Below the pieces are notes generated by a model. The model made no database searches and had not been told where the DNA came from. It saw only the letters and a list, made by a program, of their open reading frames with translations. From an uncultured Clostridia bacterium (lineage in GTDB: Bacteria; Bacillota; Clostridia; Oscillospirales; Acutalibacteraceae), in assembly GCA_944381295.1 (NCBI GenBank), contig CALWKP010000191.1, forward strand, positions 1-6,968: DNA of 6,968 nt. The letters are read 5' to 3'. This document shows positions 1 to 6,888 of this stretch, one piece after another. Positions within the stretch are counted from its first letter, which is position 1. Each line of letters opens with the position of its first letter. Both the position numbers and the translations under genes were made by a program.

Positions 1-1
1 C

Positions 2-1096
2 GCTAAAAATATCCTGGAATACTGCAATCTGAAGGGTGGTTCCTATTACAGCGATATGAGAATCGCACACGGGTTCCGGGAGCCCCATAACATCAAACTC
101 TGGTGCCTGGGGAACGAAATGGACGGACCTTGGCAGATTGGACATAAGGAAGCCGATGATTATGGGAAACTCGCAGCAGAGACCGCGCATGTAATGCGGA
201 TGGTCGATCCGTCGATTGAGTTGGTTGTCTGCGGAAGTTCTTACGCAACTATGCCCACGTTCGGTACCTGGGAATCCACAGTACTGGATAAATGTTACAA
301 CGAAGTGGATTATTTGTCCATGCATCAGTATTATAACAATGAGGACAACAATACGCCGAATTTCCTGGCAGCAAATATGGGGATGGATCGGTTTATCCAG
401 GAAGTAATCGCGACATGTGACGCGGTAAAGGCCAAGAAGCACAGCAATAAGACGATCAATCTTTCGTTTGACGAGTGGAATGTATGGTATCATTCCAATG
501 AGCAGGATAAGAAATTGGAAAAATGGTGCCGTGCCCCGCATCAGCTGGAAGACGTGTACAATTTTGAGGATGCGCTGCTGGTGGGAAGTTTGCTGATTAC
601 CTTGCTGCGTCATGCGGATAGGGTAAAGATCGCTTGCCTGGCACAGCTGGTCAATGTGATTGCGCCGATCATGACTTCGGATACCGGTGCGTGGAGGCAG
701 ACGATTTATTATCCATATCTGTACAGCAGTCTGTGGGGACGCGGGACGGTGTTGCAGACATTGGTGGAAGCGCCGTCTTATGAAAGCTCTTATGGGGATA
801 CCCCCTATTTGGATTCGGTACTGGTGATGGACGAGGAAAATGAAACTCTGACGATGTTTGCGGTCAACAAGAGCCTCGATGAAGAGATGGAGGTCACTTG
901 TGACTTGAGGCAGTTTAAGGGATATCGTGCACTGGAACAGGTAATTTTGACTCACGACGATGTGAAGGCGGTAAACACAGAAGAAAATCCGGATCGTGTG
1001 GCGCCGAAGAATGTTACGCCGGCACAGCCGGAAGGTGGGATCTTAACAACAAACATTCCGGCAAAATGCTGGACAGCGATTAGGTTTGGGAAATAA
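2..1096 (+). CDS. abfA: GH51 alpha-L-arabinofuranosidase, 5'-partial
   Basis: This is a retaining exo-glycosidase that removes terminal alpha-L-arabinofuranose from arabinan or arabinoxylan side chains. The reading frame is open from base 2, so the N-terminus lies outside the window. About 364 residues are visible of a family length near 500. The acid/base Glu is visible residue 39 (bases 116-118) in the motif LGNEMDGPWQ. The nucleophile Glu is residue 158 (bases 473-475) in SFDEWNVWY. They are 119 residues apart, the same spacing as E175 and E294 of Geobacillus stearothermophilus AbfA. YLSMHQYY near residue 104 is another family block. The (beta/alpha)8 barrel ends near residue 220, and a C-terminal beta-sandwich domain follows (WRQTIYYPYLYSSLWGRG onwards). 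No signal peptide can be judged. The enzyme is probably cytosolic, acting on imported oligosaccharides, as is usual for bacterial GH51. ATG 56 is internal, not the start. It ends at TAA 1094-1096 and converges on nadE. The family call is secure; the exact substrate is not. Confidence 0.95.
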   Translation, partial: AKNILEYCNLKGGSYYSDMRIAHGFREPHNIKLWCLGNEMDGPWQIGHKEADDYGKLAAETAHVMRMVDPSIELVVCGSSYATMPTFGTWESTVLDKCYNEVDYLSMHQYYNNEDNNTPNFLAANMGMDRFIQEVIATCDAVKAKKHSNKTINLSFDEWNVWYHSNEQDKKLEKWCRAPHQLEDVYNFEDALLVGSLLITLLRHADRVKIACLAQLVNVIAPIMTSDTGAWRQTIYYPYLYSSLWGRGTVLQTLVEAPSYESSYGDTPYLDSVLVMDEENETLTMFAVNKSLDEEMEVTCDLRQFKGYRALEQVILTHDDVKAVNTEENPDRVAPKNVTPAQPEGGILTTNIPAKCWTAIRFGK

Positions 1097-1102
1097 GGGT
1101 TC

Positions 1103-1281
1103 GGCAGGCAAGCGCTTTGCCGGGGCCCCAAGCGTTCCACCGGCTCCAACGGGAGCCGGTGGAACCAGAACAAAGAGGAAGGCGGGGGATTTCCCCCACC
1201 TTCCTCTTTGTCTGTGCGGGAACAGCCCTGTGGGGCTGTTCCCGCGGCTTGGGGCCCCGGCGTCGCGAAGTGCAGCCCGCC
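1103..1281. other. Cloverleaf-like four-way inverted-repeat element
   Basis: This fills almost all of the 188-bp gap between two convergent genes. The closing stem pairs 1119-1133 with 1247-1261 (15 bp, all Watson-Crick; each arm carries the palindrome GGGGCCCC). Inside it are three hairpins. The first pairs 1134-1147 with 1152-1165 (14 bp, loop AACG). The second pairs 1170-1182 with 1199-1211 (13 bp), then after one C/A mismatch 1184-1188 with 1193-1197 (5 bp, loop ATTT). The third pairs 1216-1228 with 1233-1245 (13 bp, loop TGTG). Linkers between arms are 0, 4, 4 and 1 nt. An outer imperfect stem adds 1103-1109 with 1275-1281 (6 of 7 pairs) and 1112-1117 with 1268-1273 (6 bp, one G-U). The inner 60 pairs contain no G-U, so either strand can fold equally well. 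It could be a compound terminator, a structured RNA, a cruciform or a miniature mobile repeat. The pairing is certain; the function is unknown. Confidence 0.85.
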
Positions 1282-1286
1282 TTTTT
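1247..1286 (+). terminator. Likely Rho-independent end for the arabinofuranosidase transcript
   Basis: On the + strand the last arms of the cloverleaf (1247-1261 and GCCCGCC at 1275-1281) are followed at once by TTTTT (1282-1286). A GC-rich stem closing directly onto a U tract is the pattern of an intrinsic terminator, although here the stem encloses about 165 nt rather than a short loop. No equivalent T tract follows the element in the - direction. Any effect on the nadE transcript would therefore come from the hairpins alone. The T tract overlaps the nadE stop codon (TTA at 1285-1287 on the + strand). Confidence 0.5.
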
Positions 1287-3201
1287 ATAGGGATTCCTCT
1301 AATGTTTCCAGTTCCTTCATCCAAACCGCGGCACTGGCATCACTGGGCATCCTCCAATCCCCGCGCGGGGACAATGTCACACTGCCGACCTTTGGTCCGT
1401 CCGGTAAACAGGACCGCTTGAACTGCTGCGCAAAGAACCTGCGGCAGAATATAGTGAGCCATTTCCGGATCGTACCGGTATCATACCGCCCGTCAAAAGC
1501 GGCGGCGGCCATCCGGTAGATTTTGGCCGGACCAAACCCGAATCTAACCAGATAATATAGGAAAAAGTCATGTAATTCGTAAGGCCCGACGAGGTCTTCT
1601 GTTTTCTGGGAAATCACGCCGTCGACCGGTGGCAGAAGCTCGGGACTCACGGGAGTGTCGAGAATGTCAAGCAGTAATCGGGACAAGGTTTCCCCGCTGT
1701 TCTGTGCAGCATAGCGGACAAGATGTCGTACGAGTGTTTTGGGTATCGAAGCGTTGACCCCATACATGGACATATGGTCGCCATTATAGGTTGCCCATCC
1801 TAAAGCAAGCTCAGAAAGATCGCCGGTACCGATGACCAGAGCACCGTTCTGGTTGGCAAGATCCATCAATACCTGAGTGCGTTCCCGTGCCTGGGAGTTT
1901 TCATAGGTAACATCATGCTTGTCCGGGTCATGCCCGATATCCCGGAAATGTAAGGATACCGCTTCGCGGATGGGAATCTCACGGAACGTAACGCCTAAAG
2001 CCCCCGCAAGACCTTCCGCGTTGTTCCTGGTACGGCTGGTGGTGCCGAAACAAGGCATGGATACTGCGGTAATACCTTTATGATCAAGTCCTAAAAGGTC
2101 AAACGCACGAACCGTGACCAGTAATGCCAGTGTGGAATCTAACCCTCCGGATAATCCTACGACGGCATGCTGCGCGTGAGCGTGGGATAACCGGGTCTTC
2201 AAGCCGTTTGCCTGTAAGGAAAAGATGGTTTCGCAGCGGAGGGAAAGGTCGCTGCCGTCGCTCGGGACAAAGGGGAACGGCGGGAATTTCCGTTCCAAAG
2301 AAAGCTCTTTTTCCGGGAAGGAAAAGAATACCCGGTTTGCCTGGTCCTGGGCGGGTTGCCGCCAGGTAGTGGCCCTGCGGCGTTCCTGCTCGAGTTTTTG
2401 CAGGTCGATGTCTGCGCAGGTCAATCCGGTCGAAAATGCCTTGGATTCCGCAAGAATCTGGCCGTTTTCCGCAATCAGGTCGTGCCCGGAAAATACCAGA
2501 TCTGTGGACGATTCCCCTTCACCCGCATCGGCGTAAACATAGGCCGCGATCAGCCTTGCCGATTGCCCGGATACCAGTGTACGCCGATATCCTGCTTTGC
2601 CGATCACTTCGTCGCTTGCGGAGGGGTTGAACAGAAGCAGCGCACCGTTTTCCGCAAGATGCGCCGACGGCGGTTCCGCGACCCAGAGGTCTTCGCAGAT
2701 CTCTACGCCAAAACGCAGATAAGGAAGGTTTTCACAGGTGAAAACCAGATCACGCGCCAAGATACAGTCCTGCCCGCAGAGCTTAAGCTCCCGATATTCG
2801 GGACAAGGGGAGAAATGTCTGGCTTCGTAAAATTCACTGTAATTGGGGATGTTTTGTTTGGCCGTCAGGCCAAGGATTTCCCCGTGATAGAGTACTGCGG
2901 CGCAATTGTAGAGTTCCGCACCGCAAGGGACTGGTAATCCCACAATAGACAGGATATCTAACTCGGCTGTTTCGTGTGCGATCTCGCCAAGGGCCTGTTC
3001 TGCGCCGCGCAGCAGCGGGACGCTTAAAAATAAGTCGCCGCAAGTGTAACCTGTGATGCAGAGTTCCGGAAATACTACTGCACCGACATCGTGAGCAGCA
3101 GCCTCCTGGATCAGTTCTACGATTTTTTCGCGGTTGTAGGCGCAGTCAGCTGTCCTGATCTGTGGAGTCGCCGCTGCGACCCTGAAAAATCCATCTTTCA
3201 T
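1285..3201 (-). CDS. nadE: Glutamine-dependent NAD+ synthetase
   Basis: It catalyses the last step of NAD+ synthesis: ATP-dependent amidation of nicotinate adenine dinucleotide, with ammonia released from glutamine by its own N-terminal domain. The protein has 638 residues from ATG 3201, typical for the two-domain form. The N-terminal nitrilase-like glutaminase domain (about 5-270) has the triad Glu46 (FPELCITGY), Lys115 (TAKQNIPNYSEFYE) and Cys169 (GVEICEDLWV). The C-terminal synthetase domain (about 320-600) has the ATP pyrophosphatase P-loop SGGLDS at 351-356, then SQARERTQVLMDLAN and GTGDLSELALGWATYNGD. I chose ATG 3201 because homologues begin close to this MKDGFFRVAA block. GTG 3219 and ATG 3213 are in frame, but the GAGG of the likely ribosome site lies only one base upstream of ATG 3213 and inside the GTG 3219 reading. 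It overlaps the upstream gene by 56 bp, so coupled translation is likely. It is the last gene of the - strand operon. Confidence 0.96.
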   Translation of the reverse strand: MKDGFFRVAAATPQIRTADCAYNREKIVELIQEAAAHDVGAVVFPELCITGYTCGDLFLSVPLLRGAEQALGEIAHETAELDILSIVGLPVPCGAELYNCAAVLYHGEILGLTAKQNIPNYSEFYEARHFSPCPEYRELKLCGQDCILARDLVFTCENLPYLRFGVEICEDLWVAEPPSAHLAENGALLLFNPSASDEVIGKAGYRRTLVSGQSARLIAAYVYADAGEGESSTDLVFSGHDLIAENGQILAESKAFSTGLTCADIDLQKLEQERRRATTWRQPAQDQANRVFFSFPEKELSLERKFPPFPFVPSDGSDLSLRCETIFSLQANGLKTRLSHAHAQHAVVGLSGGLDSTLALLVTVRAFDLLGLDHKGITAVSMPCFGTTSRTRNNAEGLAGALGVTFREIPIREAVSLHFRDIGHDPDKHDVTYENSQARERTQVLMDLANQNGALVIGTGDLSELALGWATYNGDHMSMYGVNASIPKTLVRHLVRYAAQNSGETLSRLLLDILDTPVSPELLPPVDGVISQKTEDLVGPYELHDFFLYYLVRFGFGPAKIYRMAAAAFDGRYDTGTIRKWLTIFCRRFFAQQFKRSCLPDGPKVGSVTLSPRGDWRMPSDASAAVWMKELETLEESL

Positions 3202-4690
3202 GTTTCCAATCATCCTCACTCATGATTTCGATCCCGTTCTGTTTGAGAAGTGCTGCTGTAATCCCGCAGCCATCCACCAGATTTCCGGTAAAACTCCCGT
3301 CATAAATGCGGTGTACCCCGCAGGACGGGCTTTTTTCTTTTAAGATTGCCCATTTCACTCCATTTTCGCGGCACAGTTCCAAAGTGCGCTGTGCGCCATC
3401 CTGATAAAATTGGGTAAGATCTTCACCGTTTTGTGAAAGGACCCGGCCATCCCCGGAAAGTTCTCCGGGAGGACGCGGGGTCTGCATAGCCATGCTTTCC
3501 GGACAAATCAACAGCGCATGGTTTGCTTCCGCAAATGCACAGAGCTCTTTGTCCAGCTTGTTGCTTCCGTCGAAGCGGCAGTTTTTCCCGCACAGGCAGG
3601 CGCTGACAGCAATACGTCCGGGAATGTTGGAAATTTCCTCGTTGGATTGCGCGTCCTGCGGGGCTTTTCCTGCGGCGCGGCGGGCAATCCCGGACCCCAA
3701 CAGGAATACCCCGGCGAAAAGACTGGAATAATAGGTGAACACCCGCCAGAGAAACATTGCCTGAGGCAGCATGCTGTCAGAGAAAAATGGGGAAAAGGCT
3801 GCGAAAAAACAGCTTTCAGCGACTCCCCCGCCGCCCGGAAGTGGGCTGCATGCCGCGGTCATAGTGACAAATGCTTGAGCAGCAGTCAGACCAGCAGCAG
3901 GAAGTCCAGGATTCCCCAAAGCAGCATAGATGCACAAGGGAATCAGGAACAAGGAACCGACCTGAAAGAGCGTACAAAGTTCCGCTTTCCAGAAAATACG
4001 GAGAGAACGGAACAGGGCGCGATTGCTTTTTAAGAACATGTCCAATTGGAGCTCCCCCTTTTCAAGAAGAGATTCCGGGGATTTCACAAGATGGGTCCAG
4101 GAAAGGATGCGCACACCGGCATGCAGTAATTTTTCCGCAAGCGTGCGTTTAGCCATCAAAAGGAAGATGAATTCCGCGGAGAGTGCTTGGCCAAAAAGCG
4201 CCGGCCAGACCAGGGCGGGAAATTGTGGGAACAGTCCTTCGAGAAACGTGCTGTACGGAAGGATTACGATGGGAAAAGAAACGGCGATGCAGAGCTGATA
4301 GAGAAAAAATTTCTGGATCAGGGAAGAAATGGCCTCGCCGGGGCGGATGCCGTGGCGGTGAAGGACATAGAGCTGCATTGGCTGTCCGGCGACTGCATAA
4401 GGAGAAACTGCGCCAAAAAACAGACCGGCAGCAGTGGCGCGCACAGCACAGAGAAATGGAACATGGCCCTGCTGTTTTGGAAGTAAAAGCAAGAGGGCAC
4501 AGCATTCCATCACCCAGGAAAGTAATACGCAACCCACGGCCGCAGCAATCCACCATGGGTTCAATGCGGATAAACCGCGGGCAATGTTAGGAATGCCGCG
4601 TCGTCCTATGGAGAAATAAAGGAAAGACCCTAGCGACACCGCGAACAGCGCCGCGTACACCAGGGGCTTCCATTTGGAAAATTTTTTCAT
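3146..4690 (-). CDS. UPF0104 flippase-like membrane protein fused to DUF523/TudS-like domain
   Basis: This is a 514-residue, apparently two-domain protein. Residues 1-336 are a multi-pass membrane region of the UPF0104 family (LPG_synthase_TM, related to the flippase part of MprF). Family-like blocks are VAGQPMQLYVL (100-110), AQAFVTM (271-277) and PLPGGGGVAE (283-292). A polar linker (about 337-357, starting ARRAAGK) leads into a DUF523 domain at about 359-491. That domain has VSACLCGKNCRFDG (362-375), CPES (396-399), TPRPPGE (404-410) and KEKSPSCGVHRIYDGSFTGNL (451-471). Cys365, Cys396 and Cys457 fit the three-cysteine pattern that holds a [4Fe-4S] cluster in the DUF523 thiouracil desulfidase TudS. 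Basic residues after the last helix suggest the domain faces the cytoplasm. The start is ATG 4690 with AGGAG eight bases upstream. The first half is clearly paralogous to the protein encoded at 5808-6875. Both domain calls are firm; substrate and joint function are unknown. Confidence 0.88.
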   Translation of the reverse strand: MKKFSKWKPLVYAALFAVSLGSFLYFSIGRRGIPNIARGLSALNPWWIAAAVGCVLLSWVMECCALLLLLPKQQGHVPFLCAVRATAAGLFFGAVSPYAVAGQPMQLYVLHRHGIRPGEAISSLIQKFFLYQLCIAVSFPIVILPYSTFLEGLFPQFPALVWPALFGQALSAEFIFLLMAKRTLAEKLLHAGVRILSWTHLVKSPESLLEKGELQLDMFLKSNRALFRSLRIFWKAELCTLFQVGSLFLIPLCIYAALGNPGLPAAGLTAAQAFVTMTAACSPLPGGGGVAESCFFAAFSPFFSDSMLPQAMFLWRVFTYYSSLFAGVFLLGSGIARRAAGKAPQDAQSNEEISNIPGRIAVSACLCGKNCRFDGSNKLDKELCAFAEANHALLICPESMAMQTPRPPGELSGDGRVLSQNGEDLTQFYQDGAQRTLELCRENGVKWAILKEKSPSCGVHRIYDGSFTGNLVDGCGITAALLKQNGIEIMSEDDWKHERWIFQGRSGDSTDQDS

Positions 4691-4694
4691 GTGC

Positions 4695-4728
4695 CCTACT
4701 CCTGCAAGAAAAGATCATTAGGAGTAGG
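4695..4728 (-). promoter_or_regulatory. Hairpin covering the ribosome binding site of the fusion gene
   Basis: In the - strand transcript CCTACTCCT (4728-4720) pairs perfectly over 9 bp with AGGAGTAGG (4703-4695) across a 16-nt loop. The second arm contains the Shine-Dalgarno AGGAG (4703-4699), which sits eight bases before the ATG at 4690-4688. Folding would hide the ribosome site and lower translation of the membrane/DUF523 gene relative to its operon neighbours. The pairing is seen directly; the regulatory effect is inferred. No T tract follows, so it does not look like a terminator. Confidence 0.55.
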
Positions 4729-4791
4729 ATTTGCAAAAATATCCGCCTTAACAACAGCCCGTCATGGAAATTTTTCGCAGAGGAATCCTTG

Positions 4792-5778
4792 TCAGCGCAG
4801 CCCGATTTTTTTGAGTTCTTCAGGAGTGTCCACGACATCGGGAAGATCGGCGTGGAGATTGCGCATGGGGCTGAAATCGTCGCTGGCATAGAACCAGATA
4901 GCGTCCCACAGGCTTCTGAGGTTATGTAAACAACCGCGCATACTATGTTTGTGGGTATGCATTTTCAGTACATAGTAGGAACAGCATAGACCAGTTTTCC
5001 GGCACAAGGCGTGATAGCTTTTTTTATAACGGTCATAAGCACCGATACTTTCCAGATTCATGCGTACGGTAACGGTAGCACGGATAAAATCGTTGATTTT
5101 TGAGGCGTTAATCGCACCAAGCGTGCTGGTACCGCGCTGGTTATAGTAGTACAGCGCCTTGTTGAGCACCACAATTTTGTTGGCGTTTGCAAAGACACGG
5201 TTCATTGTAGCCATATCTTCAAAGGCCATGGATGGGAACTCGATACCATAATCTTCAAACAGGCTGCGGCGATAAATCTTATTCCAGACAAGGCTCTGGA
5301 TCTGGGTATCGCGCAAAAGTTTTTTCATGGCCTCGCCGCGGTCGAATACCCCTTCACACCGGAAAGGATATTTATACAGCACATCGGATTCGACAAAATG
5401 ATAATAGTAATAGCAGCAGGCAATATCCGCATGATTTTCGGTAACGGCGCGATAAAGCTCCTCGAGAAAATAGGGGGACAGATAATCGTCACTGTCCACA
5501 AAGCTGAAATATTCCCCACGGGCAGCTTTCATACCGGCGTTCCTGGCAGAGGACATCCCCTGATTTTCCTGGTCGATCACGTGGATAAAATCATAGATAT
5601 CGGCAAAACGATGGGCAATCTCACCAGAACGGTCTGTGGAACCGTCGTTAACAGCGATCACTTCAAAACTACGGAATGTTTGAGCAACGAGAGTTGTCAA
5701 ACATTTCTCGAGAAAGCGATCTACATTATAAATCGGCATAATCACACTGATTTTTGGGCCTTTTGCAGTGCTGGCCAA
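4792..5778 (-). CDS. Family 2 (GT-A) glycosyltransferase
   Basis: It probably transfers a sugar from a nucleotide-sugar donor to a lipid or surface-polymer acceptor on the inner face of the membrane. The protein has 328 residues. The GT-A domain spans about residues 9-215. It has SVIMPIYNVDRFLEKCL (11-27), VNDGSTDRS (43-51, donor binding), NQGMSSARNAGMKAARGEY (72-90) and the metal-binding DXD as DSDD (95-98). FEDM (186-189) supplies the probable catalytic acidic residues, and YYNQRGTST (211-219) is a late family block. The last 110 residues match nothing I recognise. There are no membrane helices. The start is a TTG at 5778: an in-frame TGA lies 18 bases upstream (5796-5794), and the next in-frame ATG is Met14, inside the first beta strand. 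AAAGGA (5794-5789) lies ten bases upstream. It sits 29 bp after one UPF0104 gene and 101 bp before another. Donor sugar and acceptor cannot be read from sequence. Confidence 0.93.
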   Translation of the reverse strand: MASTAKGPKISVIMPIYNVDRFLEKCLTTLVAQTFRSFEVIAVNDGSTDRSGEIAHRFADIYDFIHVIDQENQGMSSARNAGMKAARGEYFSFVDSDDYLSPYFLEELYRAVTENHADIACCYYYYHFVESDVLYKYPFRCEGVFDRGEAMKKLLRDTQIQSLVWNKIYRRSLFEDYGIEFPSMAFEDMATMNRVFANANKIVVLNKALYYYNQRGTSTLGAINASKINDFIRATVTVRMNLESIGAYDRYKKSYHALCRKTGLCCSYYVLKMHTHKHSMRGCLHNLRSLWDAIWFYASDDFSPMRNLHADLPDVVDTPEELKKIGLR

Positions 5779-5788
5779 AACAGAATCA

Positions 5789-5794
5789 TCCTTT
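5789..5794 (-). promoter_or_regulatory. Ribosome binding site deciding the TTG start of the glycosyltransferase
   Basis: AAAGGA on the - strand lies ten bases before the TTG at 5778-5776. An ATG that begins on the last base of this site (5789-5787) is out of frame and would give only a short peptide of about 15 codons. The in-frame stop at 5796-5794 rules out a start further upstream. TTG is therefore the only credible start. Confidence 0.6.
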
Positions 5795-5807
5795 CACACG
5801 AAAACCG

Positions 5808-6875
5808 TCACGAAGAAGCATTGGACTCTCCGGAACCTTTTTTGAGGCTTCTTTCCTGCATCCGTTTGGTAATACCGGAAAAAGGAGCAGTAATTAAGAT
5901 CACGCCGTAATAGGACATGGTCCGCCAGAGAAGGATAGCAGATTTGATTGTCGTGCCGGTAAAGAAAACGGAAAAAAACAGATAGAAGGTACCTTCACTT
6001 GCAACAGAGGCGCCAGGTAGCGGGACCATAGAAGAAACCATGGTGACAAAGGCCTGGGCAAAGATCATATCGACAGGGGAAGCTTCCACAAAGCCGAAAG
6101 AACGATACACGCAATAGGGAACAGCAAACAGGGAGGTTTGCTGCATAAAGGTGATGACTACCGTAGCGACTAATAATTTTTTACGGCGGTAGAGTTCCTT
6201 GTTGCTTTTATGGAAATAATCAAGTTGGGTAATCCAATTGTCGAGAGCGGTTTCATAATCGCGGAGCAAATGAATTTTAAAGAGGAAATTACAAATCCAG
6301 GTTAAAAGTTTCTGCGTAATGGTACGGCTAAAGGAAAACAGAACAATAAGAAAAATGACCGCAGCCTGGCTCAAAAAGCCAATAATTGCCAAAGTTGCAA
6401 TACCATCGCCGAGAATATTTCGAAAAAAGCTGAACCGGCTCATAAGGACGACGATGCTATAAGCGATAAGGCAGGATTGATAGACCAAAAATTTCTGAAC
6501 AAGTGCAGAAGTGGAGATCCCGGCATCCACACCCTGTTTGGACATCAAGTACACCTGCATGGGTTGACCACCCGTCTGGAACGGAGTAATTGCACTGTAA
6601 AAATGCCCGACCATACCGGATTTCAAGGCGGCACGCATGGTATATTCTCGGCAGGATGCCTTGGTAAACAGATGGATCAACCAAGCATCCAGAAAGAGGT
6701 CGCCCAAAACCGCGAGTACGACAAAAAAGAGCCATTCTTTTCGGAAAGCATCAAAATTGTTCTTTACGAGATCGACGAGACCATTTTCAGAGAGGCAGAA
6801 ATAACCAATTAAACCTATGGAAATTACGACAATAGAAACATTAAAAATGAACTTCCCATTTATTTTTTTTCGCAT
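5808..6875 (-). CDS. UPF0104 / LPG_synthase_TM flippase-like membrane protein
   Basis: This is a 355-residue integral membrane protein of the UPF0104 family, related to the N-terminal lipid-flipping part of MprF but lacking the aminoacyl-transferase domain. Hydrophobic segments are at about 9-28, 48-69, 124-146, 159-182, 236-256, 270-288, 296-308 and 318-333. Family blocks are TGGQPMQVYLM (101-111), ALVQKFLVYQS (124-134), AQAFVTM (273-279) and VPLPGASVASEG (284-295). The C-terminus is basic and probably cytoplasmic. The start is ATG 6875; AGGGAG (6888-6883) lies seven bases upstream. TTG 6881 is in frame but only one base from that site. It is the first gene of the operon within view, 29 bp ahead of the glycosyltransferase, and homologous to the N-terminal half of the 4690-3146 product. 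Movement or presentation of a lipid-linked glycan made by the adjacent enzyme is a reasonable guess, not shown. Confidence 0.9.
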   Translation of the reverse strand: MRKKINGKFIFNVSIVVISIGLIGYFCLSENGLVDLVKNNFDAFRKEWLFFVVLAVLGDLFLDAWLIHLFTKASCREYTMRAALKSGMVGHFYSAITPFQTGGQPMQVYLMSKQGVDAGISTSALVQKFLVYQSCLIAYSIVVLMSRFSFFRNILGDGIATLAIIGFLSQAAVIFLIVLFSFSRTITQKLLTWICNFLFKIHLLRDYETALDNWITQLDYFHKSNKELYRRKKLLVATVVITFMQQTSLFAVPYCVYRSFGFVEASPVDMIFAQAFVTMVSSMVPLPGASVASEGTFYLFFSVFFTGTTIKSAILLWRTMSYYGVILITAPFSGITKRMQERSLKKGSGESNASS

Positions 6876-6882
6876 TAACAAT

Positions 6883-6888
6883 CTCCCT
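6883..6888 (-). promoter_or_regulatory. Ribosome binding site of the first flippase-like gene
   Basis: AGGGAG on the - strand stands seven bases before ATG 6875 and fixes that codon, rather than TTG 6881, as the start. Confidence 0.75.

Noticed and set aside
1107..1121. Small local hairpin GGCAA/TTGCC before the cloverleaf
   Set aside because: Only five pairs, and it competes with the much stronger closing stem that uses the same bases.
1103..1286. Reading the hairpin cluster as a CRISPR array, tRNA or riboswitch
   Set aside because: There are no direct repeats with spacers, the arms are too long and lack tRNA invariant bases, and it lies downstream of both flanking genes, where a riboswitch would not act. 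The cloverleaf shape alone is not evidence of a tRNA.
1086..1421. Open frames of 93-111 codons crossing the intergenic hairpins on both strands
   Set aside because: They translate the inverted repeats into low-complexity Pro/Gly/Ala/Arg strings and run into nadE antisense. No ribosome site or recognisable protein; the openness comes from GC-rich palindromes.
2356..2937. 193-codon + strand open frame opposite nadE
   Set aside because: Lies entirely antisense to the well-supported glutaminase domain of nadE and resembles no family. Treated as a shadow frame.
3518..4033. 171-codon + strand open frame opposite the fusion gene
   Set aside because: Antisense to the membrane region and DUF523 linker, with composition typical of reversed coding sequence and no family motif.
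5398..5910. 170-codon + strand open frame over the glycosyltransferase
   Set aside because: Antisense to the conserved DXD and DGS motifs and crossing the gene junction; no independent support.
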